NCBI RefSeq assembly: GCF_051401765.1
Contig: NC_135069.1
Location: forward strand, 10,456,501-10,520,500
Origin: Calliopsis andreniformis
Taxonomy: Eukaryota; Arthropoda; Insecta; Hymenoptera; Andrenidae
Length of the DNA stretch: 64,000 nucleotides
Reading direction: 5' to 3'
Shown: positions 39,001 to 52,200 of the stretch, in pieces
How positions within the stretch are numbered: the stretch's first letter is position 1
How the letters are laid out: each line of letters opens with the position of its first letter
Program-made: the position numbers and the translations under genes
Notes under the pieces: generated by a model
The model's input: only the letters and a program-made list of their open reading frames with translations
The model's database searches: none
Told to the model about the DNA's origin: nothing

Positions 39001-40279
39001 AGGAACGGTAGAAGAGGATCCTCAAGAACAAGAGGTTCTTTCGAAGATATTAGGGAATCTCCCACCATTTACCCAGACTATGACGGAACAATAACAGTCA
39101 CCCATTATGTTCCTAACGAGGTGACAATCCCCGTTGTAAATAATGGTGTCACGGAGCATCGAAATATTATAACAGCTCAGCCTAGTACCGAGGTTTTAGC
39201 ACCCTCTCAATATAGCACCGTAACAGGTGCAGACGGCAGGCCACTGGTAGTAATCGTTAGCGAAGTTACTGGTACCAATCTGCAAGGTCAGACTGAGGTC
39301 ACTCGATTTCTGCTTCACGAGACGTCCACCACTCGGGTTTCCCACACATTGACTACTCTCGGTGGTCGCAGAGTTTCGCAGTCGGTAATCGTGCCCACGA
39401 CAGTCTATTCTGTAGAAAACATTGTCTCCACGATTCAACCTGCTTTGCCTGGCAATGCTCCTCTCGCAAATATCCTGCTGTCACAGCTGCTTCTCGGTCA
39501 GTTAGGTCAAGCGAACCCTTTGCTACAGCCTCAGGGTACACCTTCCACACAGTATAACACACGTACGACCTCATACGTTACTACGATTACGAAACAACAG
39601 AGTACAGTAATCCCTCTTACTTTCCGGGGTAAGGAAATTCTGACAACTTTGGTGGACACTTCAACCAATGTCGTAACCGCAACAGAGTTTATCACGGATA
39701 CGGTTGTCGTGACACCGACAGCCTCTCTGCCGGCGGCCAACTTGAACTCGTTGTTGCTACTACTCCAGCAACCTCAGCAATCGGCAAAGAATCCTAATCC
39801 ACTGTTGGACCCCTTGTTCGCTGCGGCTCCATTCACCCAGAGCAATACTTTACCTGGAGAAGTTGAGAGGAGACACCAGCCAGCAGATTCAGACTATAAG
39901 CAGGATAGTTACGAGTACTCGGAGGAAGAAGATGACGTCCAGGAGTATCACAAATCGTCTAAGACACGTAGCAGTAGAGGGAAGTCGAATGACAAGAAAG
40001 AGGAGCATTCTAGTGCGCCGAAGGAAGAGTCCAGCGTGGTGACTCTTTACGTTTCCGGACGGAGGCCAGGGGAGTTCAGTACCGTTCTGAGCACTGTGAA
40101 AGTAGGCGATGCGATTAGCTCCTCCAGGAGACGAAGGGACACTGTAGACAACATGGTTGAAGTTCGACCTTCCATTCCTCCGTCTTTATACGCAGAACCG
40201 CAGGAAATTACTATTTTGGCAGCGAGCGAGGATTCGATGGACGCGCACGCGCCGACACAGAGTCTCGAGAGCGTAGTGG
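33026..40279 (+). CDS. Exon A: N-terminal repeat region of the mucin-like protein
   Basis: This 7.25-kb exon starts after a CTCAG acceptor (33021-33025) with two bases of a split Gly codon; the frame is closed upstream by TAA at 33013. No ATG is used here, so it is an internal exon. It encodes about 2,418 residues: five type-A repeats (33082-33223, 34051-34187, 36634-36762, 36811-36949, 36996-37125) and six type-B repeats (34611-36516). A basic Ser/Arg-rich region follows (about 37320-39060), then a Thr/Val region with Leu/Gln-rich patches (39060-39850). Possible furin-type sites RTRRQ (38446-38460) and RRRRD (40126-40140) lie near its end. The donor G|GTGACG at 40279/40280 is only moderate. 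If it is not used, translation stops at TAA 40318-40320 and gives a shorter, unanchored protein. Confidence 0.85.
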
Positions 40280-43200
40280 GTGACGTCGGACGGCACATTT
40301 CCACGTCTATCCACACCTAACCTTCGATAGAAGTAGATCCCTTCTCCCATTTTCTTTTCCTTCCTATCATCACTCTTAATTAAGTCCATCATGACTCATA
40401 AAAACCCACCTAGACCGAAGCTGGTGACTTTTCCGTAATTTCACCGTGTTAGTCAGTTTGAACAGTTCGTTGACGGTTCGTTCGCTTCGTAAGGAAATTT
40501 AGTTATGTATTATAGTGTATGTCTGTAACATTACTCGCTCGAGCGCGATGCAGTTTCCATGGAACAAAAATTGTGGAAAGCTCACAGCTTCGGTTAATCG
40601 AGAACCATGTCAACTGGATCTTCAATGTCCACTTTTCGTCCTGTTTACTCTTCCAATCTTCTTTCTATTTCCCTCTGAATATCCTCCTTCGAACGTCGTC
40701 CTGTACTACCATCTACTAACAGAGCCTTGAATCCGCCGCCGCACGCGCGCCCACACGACAAAGTCCAACGCATGGTACTGTCTGTTTGCCGTCCAGCATC
40801 GCAATAAACACACTACGCGATGAGTAACCGTTACTAAGTGCACGAAACAGGTATGTCGAACTATTGGATGGTTGCTTAACCCACCGGATGCTTAACACTC
40901 GACGAGAATCCCTCCCACAGTTGCTCGGTTGCGTAGATATAACTTGGAAGCAGAAACGTAAACGCGTTTACAGCAACAAGCCAAAATGTCGCATTTTCAG
41001 ATGATAATCCTGACGACTATCCAAACAGCGACTTTGATAGCAAACGCGAAAGAATCAGTAATTGGTCGCACGACGAAGGTGACGATAATGTCAGAGACAT
41101 CGCCAAGAGTAGTGACGACTATTTTGAGGAGGCGCCAAAAAAACGAGTCCGAATCCGTGTTCCTGTCGTCAGAAAGAATGGAAAGCAACACAAATTGACT
41201 GTTGTCAGACGTAGACCCATAGCCCCTCGTACACAAGAATTCTCATTGACTTCTACGAGTCACACGCCACGCAGAATCGTTGTGACCCGAGTCAGAACTT
41301 TGGGTTTAGCTAATACGATGCAGGACGAGGATTCTGATAGTTTTCGACCTGAAACTGGACGGCACAAAGTCACTATAACCAGACGTCGAAAAATTGAATC
41401 AACGCCTACTTTGACAACGGATACCGAAAGGAAAGGCAGAGTTACCAGGAAAAAGTTAGTTGCTGTTCGACCGATAGAACCGACACCGAGCTTTGCTATC
41501 ATAACAACTGGTTTCTTTACTGCACCGTCTTATGAATATGAAAACGAGTACTCGGAAGAGAGTATTGATGAAGAAGAGGATGCCAAGCAAGAAATTACTA
41601 CAACGGTGACGCCCAAACTGGAGGAGACGCCTAATGTCATCGATAGCAAACCAGATGAAAACAGCGAAGATAAAGGAAAAGAGGCCGAGTCAAAGATGGT
41701 GAAAGAAACCAGTACAAGTGAACCAGTTATTATTACCGATAACTTCTTCTTGCCTGAATCTAACGATGAATACGAGGAATACGATGATGAATACCTTGAA
41801 ACAACGACGACTGAAAAAGCAAAAGAGCAATCGAGTGATGAAGATATCTCAACTACGACTAAGTCATTGGAAGATGAAGATAAGAATGATATCACAACTA
41901 CATCTGAAACTCCTCAGATGTCTGAGGAAGTACAGTCAATTGTAGAGAAGACGGCGAATACATTTGACAGTGATAATGATTATCAAACAACAACAGAAAC
42001 TCCATCAAGAAATGATAGTAATTTGGATGAAGAACTGACCACGGTTAAACCAGCAGAAGAAGAAAATGTAACAACACAAGCAGAAACGACTGACACAACA
42101 GACGAATACAGTTTCGGCACTACGACTCCTGCAATTATAGAGGAGGATGAAGATGAAAATGTACCTGGGACAACCGAGTCTATAAGGACAACAGTATCTG
42201 TGGATGAAACAACAGTTATGAGTGTTTCTGAGGAACAACCTGAAACAACTACAGTTGCAGAAGAATTGATTACAACTACAACTACGGAGGAAGAAAGTCC
42301 ACGAGATAGTACTGAGCATTCCATGTCATCTACGGAACCAACAGAGTCAGAAGAATCTTTATCACAAGATGCAGGTCGTTCACTTGAAAAAGAAGTCGAA
42401 ACTGAAATTGAAGATACTTCTCAGCACGATATAGTATTTTCAAATCAAAAGGAAGTTGAATCTCATACTACTACAACTGTTCCAAGTATAGAGCCTGAAA
42501 TCAAGAAGCCCTCGGCAGACATGGAAGATGTTATCATTGAAAAAGATCCTTCAAAAGTCATAGTAAAATCACAAGGAAGGGAAGAAGTTCAGACCGTGCA
42601 ACCAATACATTCTGTCATCGAATCCACTTCCTCTTCACCCGATACCCTACCAGTTCTATTCGACCTGCCATCGTCAATTGACATTGCACCCAGTTTTGCA
42701 AGCGTGCTACCTCTCGAGACACCCCAATCAGTGCCACATGATTCGACCATTCGCAATTACCTCGACGATTCGGAAATACCGAGCGTAATCCCTCTGGGAG
42801 TGGAGTACACACAATCGTCGGAGTCGAAAAGGACCTCCGAGGTGTTCGAAGCCACCCCTAGTCTCGATAAGCCGAAGGTGACGACATCTATCTCGTCTCC
42901 AACCCCCGAAGATATCGAGGCAGGATTAGCAGATGACCTTTACCTATCTCTGTCGAGACCTGATTTCCCTCAGATTTTACCCTCGAAACCGACCACTGTC
43001 GAACACAAGACGATATCCACACCCGAGTTAGAACCGAGTACAAGCGTTTTCTATACAGAGACTGTAGTGACGTCGACGAGATTGAGAACTTACACGTACG
43101 TTGTGACACAACTGAACGGACTGGAGACGAAAGTGACGTCCTCGACGACCGTCAGACCGAGAGTTACGACGCTTACGTTGACGGTGCCTGTCACGGTGAC

Positions 43201-46200
43201 TATTACTCCTACCGTGGAGTCGTCAGCAAACTCCGTATCGTCTGTGTATAATCCAGTATCCGTCGTTGGTGAGTAGCTCTACGCTATCTATCTAAGGCTA
43301 TCTGAGCCTTTTCTATGACGATCGTTGCGTGGCTCGAACTCTTTTAAAATAAATATAGCGACATATGTCAGTACGAAGTCGATTGGATGGGGAAATTTAT
43401 TATTATTCTGGAGCAATTGTTCAGACATCGCAAATCAAGAATGTTCCATATTAGGCTCAACATTTCTACTTACTGAATCTTTAATGTTTAGTATGAAAAA
43501 CTACTACGAATAACTTAGAAAATTGATCTGTAAATAGTAGGTTTTTATGTTGAATAAAGTATTCCAATAAACAACTGTTTCATATTAACAGCAAATTGAG
43601 AAAAGATAGAGCAAATCTCTATCAAACGCCTGTAAATGCAACCAATTGTACATGAATGTGCCACATTCTACTATCACTTCTGGCGCACGAGAACTGAAGT
43701 CAGAGTCACTAGTTTCTGGTCTTCAACTCATTGCAGCATTTACAGTTTTGTATCTACTTTTAGTCTATTTTTCTTGAAATTGAACTAACTACGGTTTTAA
43801 AAACTAGGTGCTTCTGGCCAGTTTTCTTTTCTGTTAAAAAATGGAGAGAAACGTCTTGAATCGATTTAATTGTTAATTTGATCGTATGAAGTGTAATTTA
43901 GCGATGCCTGGAACATTGCTCCTTACTATATTTAATTTCTGCAGCAATGTCAAGTATTTTTTATTACAGTCGTTCGAGTCACACGATGATTAGTGTAAAA
44001 AGTAACCTTTAGACTAATAAAATTTCTCCTCATGGTAACTTGTTCACATGAGGCTGTACAAATGCTCCTCTGAATCTGACTTTAATTGGCTTAAGGCATT
44101 CTAAATTTTTCCTGTATAATAGAACTCTCAGAGACGTGTATATATTGTAAATGAAGAGCAATCTTGTACATACTTGATCCTTTAATGCATTGTTCATTGT
44201 GTACAGTTTATATCTAAATATTAAACAAGTAGAGTTAAACCGACTTTCTTTGTCTTCCTAAATCAGTGCACAGTGAACAACTGCAGCAATATTGAAAGCC
44301 TGCAGATTTGTAATAAATTGAAAATTGTACACATTTGTTACATATTATAGAATGAACCTACCTTGGGTGTAATTTGTAACTTATTCGATTCTGTGTGTAA
44401 TGTATAAATATTTACAATCTTGTTTAGCTTTAGTGATGTACATTGAAGGTAAAAGTGTAGCAAGTTAAGCATGATGTAATCGCTAAAATTATAATCACAG
44501 GAGAACATGAGGTAAAAGATGAAGAAGGTCGAAGATTCAACCTAGCTACTCGTGTCATGTCGAACGGAGTGGAAGTCATAGTGGCAGGCCCTACACCAGC
44601 ATTACGCTGGGAGAATTCTCAACCTCAGCCCACGCTGACATTGTCTGACGCGGTTGTCATGATGCTTCCTGAAGATAAGCCTAATGAATTTGTCACGAAA
44701 ACCTGCACCACTACATTTACGTACCTCGCCACGATTACCAAGGATGGCACAACCACTGTTTCGACAGAGCAACAAGTAAGAATATAGCATATTATCACTA
44801 ACAATAAAAATTAAAATATTAGTTTTAGACATGATTTTTGTAAGAAACGGAGAATTTAAATAGCAATGTCTGATGATATCTATAAAATTCTGTATCAACA
44901 TTAGTGAGATAAACTTCGTATTTGAAATTATTGATATACAGGAAATTACATTCCTGTGTACACTTAGTCAATATTTAGGGAAAAGGATTATTGCTAACTT
45001 GACCCATAATGTAAATATATTCTACTACAAAAGTAAACTATTGCAACAGCTATTTCTTCATAAATGTAAAATATTTTTTAAATAAAACATCAATTGGTGT
45101 TATCATCGTGTAGATATTACTATTAAATTTACTTTAATATTTTGTATGATGCTATAAATATAGAGTGATTAATATAGATACAAAAGTAAACTATTGCAAC
45201 AGTTATTTCTTCATAAATGTAAAATATTTTTTAAATAAAACATCAATTGGTGTTATCATCGTGTAGATTATTACTATTAAATTCACTTTAATATTTTGTA
45301 TGATTTTGTATGACTGATTTCATATGAAAAAAAGTTAAAGTATGTTGAACTGAACTAATTTTACTGTACAAGTAGCAAATATTTATTATAATGATTTCAC
45401 TAATATTAGCATCTTATGACAGAATTCTAATTTATGTCTGGATGTTTCTGTCATATATTTCTCTGTGTAAATGGTATCAAAAGGATGGTATTGCATAGAG
45501 TTAGAGATAGTATCAGACTTACTGATAGATACATGTGAGTCTATTCTAGTTAAAAGAAAAAAAAAATGGTATCAATTATCACTGACAAAATCTACTCTAT
45601 AAGGTGGTAGCAAACACAGCGACAGAAGAGCGTCACAGAAAACATGGATCGGAAACAGCTGCAGTGACACTAGAAGCATCACCCACACTGCATACAGAAG
45701 TCTTCAAGACAACCTACACATACCTGACACTGAATACCGATCACCCGAATATAGACAATGCCTTAGAAAGTAGCACGAGAGTGATAACAAACACGGTGAC
45801 AGCGCCACAGCATTACTTGGATATGATCCTGGAACCGTCAGAAGCACAGCAACCAGAAACGAACACGTATGTTAGCACTCGAATGCTGGAGAAGACTTTC
45901 ATGGAAGATGGTCGAACCAGAGTCAAAACTTCAACCGATATTGTCACTCAGGTTGGTACCTCAAATGCTGAAACTTGTATTACCAACGAAACGAGCATGT
46001 ATTTTTCTTTAAAAAAGGGATAGTCTTGTAAAAATATTTAACAGGTATTTCTTGTCAACATAGCCCTCAAAGCAGAAATTTGAAGCTTTTATTAGCTTCT
46101 TCAATATAGAAATTCAGTGACAGGAAAGATATATGTTGAATATTTTTCAAGTACTATATCTCACCAAAGCTTCCTCAAAGTGCTCCTGACAATGTCCCCT

Positions 46201-49200
46201 TTAAGCTTCAATAAAATTGTTTAATTTTTTCGTTTAGCTAATAATAACAGAGTCTGTACCTCCTCCGCGTCCAACCAGCGTCACTACCACTCTGACAGCA
46301 CTGGATAATACTGAAGAAAGCGTCACCGACGTAATGAAAACTTATTACATCACATACACATACTACAATACCTTCTTGGAAAAAGGTAGCACGGTGGTTC
46401 GAACCAATGTAGCAACGTCAACCGATGTCATTTTGGAAAAGATGCCTGTGAAAAAGACATCTACAAAAACCGCAGTGGTCAACTCGACTCCAGAGCCTAT
46501 TCAAATTTTTGCAACGAAAACGTATCTGACAACGTTTACGTACTTCACAACACTGCTTCAGGTACTATACGTTACGATTCGTATTTTTCTTTGCCAAGAA
46601 AATTTGCTTTCAAGTGGTAATAAAAAAGGTTTATTTCATATTGCTTGACATTCTTGGCAAGTCCTTTTTATTAAGGATAATTATCTTAATGAGCTATTTT
46701 TTAAATTATTATGAAATGCAATATTATAAAATCAACTGTCTAGAAACCAAGATTAATTGATCACTACTAATTGTAAGGAACATACATTTAACGTTATTCA
46801 AAAAAGTCTCGAAAAGATGATATTATATTTTGTAAGGAATAAGAAATCATTCGTGGTACTTTAGACTGCGATTATAGAGGATGTTTTTTATGAAAAACTA
46901 GTGTTCTGACGAATATGTCAACGAGATGAGTTCAGACATATTCGTCAGAAAACGCAACCACTGTAACTGCAGCCTTAAAATTCACAGATTTCATAAAAGT
47001 ATTTTCAAGTTTACTGTCCCAAATAAGATCTATATTTTCTAGAATCATCCTTTTGGAATTAAATTCGAAGTTGTAGCTTGCTAGCTTACATATTTTTATT
47101 TCGTTAGATTATTATAGGAATTCATGTTTTGTATCTTTTCCCTCTCTTCGTTGGCATTGAATATATTTTGCAAAAAATAGTAAAACTACGAGTAAATAAA
47201 TTTTTATATATTCTTAGGCTGGAGCAGATGGAGAGACTTCCACAACTGTTTCTTCACGATCTCATATCGTGGAGAATGTTGTAACAGAATCAATAGCACC
47301 CAGTTTACTCGATGCAGGCTACATGAACGCATTGTTAACAACAGCACATCACTCTGACCCAGTGAAGAACGTTGTAACTGGATCAACAATAATTTTCTTC
47401 GATGAAGAGGATCAGATCGATCCCACCACTACTACTAATTTCCCCGAAGCGACTTCTACTATCGAAATACAGAAAGACGAAGCGATCTCTGCGAGTTTGG
47501 TATCAACAGAACCATCATCTATTAACCATGAACTTAATCACAAGCCTGCCGATCATATTAATCAGGTAATTTAAATATTTTGATTATTTTTTTTTAAGTT
47601 TAAATTGAAATTGATTTGATAACTTTCATATTTGACTCGATCATTTTTTAAATCATTCTTAACGTTAAAATCGTGAAATTAATTTTAGGAAAATAACATG
47701 ACAATGACGGCTTCTGGGGATACCGATCAGAATAAACGACCTACCAATCAAAATACAAACGATCAATCTTCTCAAGTGAGCAACCTTCTCAGCTTAGGAT
47801 CACTGGGAATCAATAGTTTGTCGGCGTTGGGGCCTGTAATCACGGCAATGGCTGGTCTCTTGCAGGGAAAGACTTCTTCAATTTCGCGAAGAAATGATAC
47901 AATGCCACAAGAAATGCAAGAAGTCACCACACAAAGATCACCGATTTATATACCTGTAGCAGAGTTTGCTGATGGAGACATAGAAACTGCTGAAAGCCAA
48001 AACATAGGTAAGTGCCGTATAATTCACAGAACACCATAAATCGAAAACAGAATTGCGAAACTACTGTACTAATAGATATATAAATATATAATTTAATTTT
48101 GTAGTACAAAGAGAATTAAATTGTTTTTGAAGGCACTCATCTTGCGAACATGAACCACAATTTCATCGCAGAAACACGTCACAAAGTGGCATCTAATTTG
48201 GCTGATGGCATTCCCATCTCACCAGGCGAAATTATTACTGCAAACAGTGACGTAATAATCGGTAAACCTGGAAAAATGGCACCAAGGCCACCTCAAACAT
48301 TTTTGGAAGATGAAGAACATATTGGGATGAAACCACCTCCACTTCCAGTTCCCAATATACCCGTCCATCCAGTTCTTGAAGTTTTGGAAAATGATCGAGA
48401 AGACTCTCAACCTCAACAAGTCTACCAGAGTCATAAGGGCCCGCAAATACAGATATACCCTGCGCATCAAGTCTATGAAGAACATCTGAAGATTCCAGTC
48501 TCGATTCCAGTAGATATCAATCCAACGTTGATACCTAAACAACCGCAGAAATTGCATCCAATTCAATCGTCCCCACCTAAAAGAATGGGTTTACAACAGG
48601 ACGTGCTAGAAAATGATCCTTTATTGAAGCCACCTGACAGGCCTAACGTGGAACAGTATGCTAATCCTAATTCTGATTCCATCGAATCGGAATGGAGTCC
48701 CGAAAAGCCTAGGAGACCTTGGAGTGCAAAAGATCCTCTTAAGGCTTCTCCTCATCCACAATTTGATCAGGTAGGTACCTCTGTTTCTGATATCTGTAGT
48801 TTTAAATATAACTATTAAATTGAATTTAGAGAATGATCAAAAATATTGCCTTTTACTTTTCAAGAACTTTACATGAAGTCTTTAAAATATAAATAAATTT
48901 TTTAATAAATTTATATGATATATTTAATTTTATTAATTAATTTATACCACAAACTTAAAACAGAGGATTATTACCATTTTATGTATAAATATTTTCAATC
49001 GATATCTTAAACTATATGCAATAGCATATGACAGAAAAACAGTATTAATGACAAATTGTGTACAGAAATAATTTTCGCACAATTTTTTAAGACTCCTACC
49101 TTATACACAGTCTTTACCAACAGAGGGTTTTTTAATTAAATACTTGATATAATTCATCAACCTAATACTCAAAATTATAATAAATGTTCCAGAAAATTGG

Positions 49201-52200
49201 CTCAGGAAAACCACCAATAGAGAAAACGTGGCCTTCGTTTGAAGATCAAAGGCGACCACCATGGGCACAAAAGGATCCTTTGCTCCCTAATACTCCTATT
49301 GTTATCCAGAGTTCAGAATCTAAACTCAGTCCATCAGAGCCCATCGTCCATCAAGTACCACATGTGATTGATAGATCAACAGGACAGCCTCTGCTGGTTA
49401 ACATTCAACCTAGTCAAGTGGCCAATGTTGTGATTCCTCAAGGTGGTACACAAGCATTGATCTTCGGCGACACTAACGAACCTCATATAAGTGGCCAATA
49501 TTTTGATGATCCTTCACCATATCCGGAATCAGAAGTTGGTTTAGGCTTTGTTGGAATGCAAAGGGTATGTTCTACAAGGATAACAGAATTTCTTTACAAA
49601 ATATTTCATAGATTCAAATTATTTAAATACAATTTTTTGAAATTCAATACCAATTTTTATATATGCATTTTTATGGTAGTTGAAAATGAGTTTAATAGCA
49701 TTTTGTCAAAACTAGAAATAATTACTTATTTTTTAATTTAAAGATTATTTTTCTTCATACTTAACATGTTATTCTTCTTTTTCATTCAGGTGGAAAATTC
49801 AGCACAGTATTCCAATGGAGATAATCCTGCTGACTATATGGTCCCACCATCGCCACCCCTCAATTTCAAGAATCCTCCTGAAAAATCAGGTTCCTCTAAT
49901 CGGCCATCTGTCATCCCCTTATCACCAGGTCGCTTTGACTATGAAAAGCCTCAAGATAACTTAGAAACACCAATAGAGAAGCCCGAAAAGAAGCCATCTG
50001 ATATGTATTTAATCAGACACCCTGACAATTCTGACGCTTTGAATGGCCAAGGACACGTGCACACTGAAATCTTAGTCCATCATAGGCCAGAGTCAGTGAA
50101 CGTGCGACCACAAAGTATATCACATCCACCCACACACTCTCATGTGCACTCTGGTAATAATGTTCCACCTCGTGGACAGTATCCAAAAATCTCCAAGCCT
50201 GGAGAATCAGGTACTCCACCCAGGCGAACTGAAATGACAAATCCATCAGATAATTCTCATCGCTATATTATCTTAGCTAAACCAGACTCAGGAAATGAGA
50301 TTGTTCTGAATTCGAATTGGAAAAATGATAAAAAGCCGCCTCGAATTTTAGTGAATAACAGACTAAGGCCACGTCCACCCATAAGATCAACTACCAGCCA
50401 CCCTCTCGAAAGACCGATCTATATTGAAAGGCCACTCAGGAAGCCTGTTTACAATGGACCTCAGAGACCTCCACCAAAAATACAAAATACACATACGTTT
50501 GTCCTTCCTCATCGCCCAGTGATAAACCCCCAAATTCATCAAGAACCTCCAAGAATATCTACTTCAAGGCCGCCAAATAGTGGAACAAAGGAACCAGCAG
50601 CAGAGAAACAGCCTCCATTTGGACATTATCCTCAGGTAAATAAGAATATTAATGTATTGGTAGACTAGTCATAGATATATTTTGTGAAAAATTAGAGGTT
50701 GAAAATTATTACTAATTTAATTACAGCAGATCGAGTTCCAAACCAGACCACCCCATCTGTATCCAGAAAACAAAAGACCACCTAGTATCACACAGATGAA
50801 ACCTCAAACAGAAAGAACTGAAGAACAGGTGCCAACTGGAGCAGTAGAATATCACAACCCCTCTAATCCAAAAGTAAAACCTGAAGTACCTAAACCGACC
50901 ACAGTGAACAGTCAGTCTCAGAACTTTAGCTACACTTCATCACAAAAAGAGGAAAAACCACAACTGTGGGATGGGAATACGAACACGAAAAAGACTCCCG
51001 ATTCCGATATTGGTGCCTCAGAACCTGTCAATTATCACAATGTTAAAGAAATTCAGAAATCTGAAAAAACAAAGGATAACGCCGTTACTTTTGTTCAGAG
51101 TAATAATACAATATTGAATGGAAACATAGTTCCCGATAATATAGTGATAGGGAAACCAGTAGAAGTTAATCATGTTCAAGAACAAGAGAAGAAACCTACA
51201 CGATTACATCAAGGATCGCCATTTGTTTATGTAAGTGATGGGGTAACGAATCAGGGAATAGCTTATGGATCAACTTACTATAACACCAAAACTCATGAAA
51301 TGCCAATAATTCATGGAAAACCATTTGGAGTGTATACTGGATATGAAGATACAACTTCCTATGGTCACAAATTGAAAGAGAGTAAACCAGACCATAGCAC
51401 GTCACAAGGTATACCTTTAACGTATTATGGGAATAAGAAACCATCGTTCAATGACAAACATCAGCAAAACAATCAGGCATCGTCAGGACACCAATATGAA
51501 CGAGATGATACTATAGATTTAAAGCCACCAGCCATCATTCCTCAATTTGTTCCAGAAACAGATAAACTTGACATATCGTACCCTAAGCCACCTATAATGA
51601 ATAACGGAGAAACTAGGCCAACTATGTATGTTAGACCAGGAATTCTAACCCATTCGTCGGAAGTAAAACCTAGCCAGGTCATACAATTCAACGAAGTCAA
51701 GCCAAGCTTAGTTCATGAAACCAAAGTCAATAATCAGAGTCAGCTGCAACTGGGTGGCTTTGTAGACTTAAATTCGGAGGGCACTGTGAAAGTTCACAAC
51801 CAACGACCTAATGAATTAAGACCTGTTGTACATGAAATCCCATCTAATAGCAGCGACATTATAAAAATTAATTTCAGAAATAGCACAGTCCCTCAGAAAA
51901 CCGAAAATCAGTTTCCTTTAACAAACATTGAAACTATCAAATCTGGATTTGATAAGAACCGTCATAAGATTGTATCTCATCCAGAATATAGTCCAGGAAC
52001 AAGAGTTCATCCAGAGTATCCACATATTATTACTAAACCCAAGCCGCCAGTACCAGGGCCGATAACTATCTCGACTGCCAATACCAAGCCAGACAACAGA
52101 CCAAACAGATTTTCCATGTCTGTTGAAGCGATGGGAGAGGAAATCAATAGCAAGACACAAACTGAACGACCACCCAGCATGCTAATTACAAAAAATAATT

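Noticed and set aside
41530..42324. Long minus-strand Ser/Val-rich frames inside exon B
   Set aside because: Mirror images of the Thr/Glu/Asp-rich coding strand.
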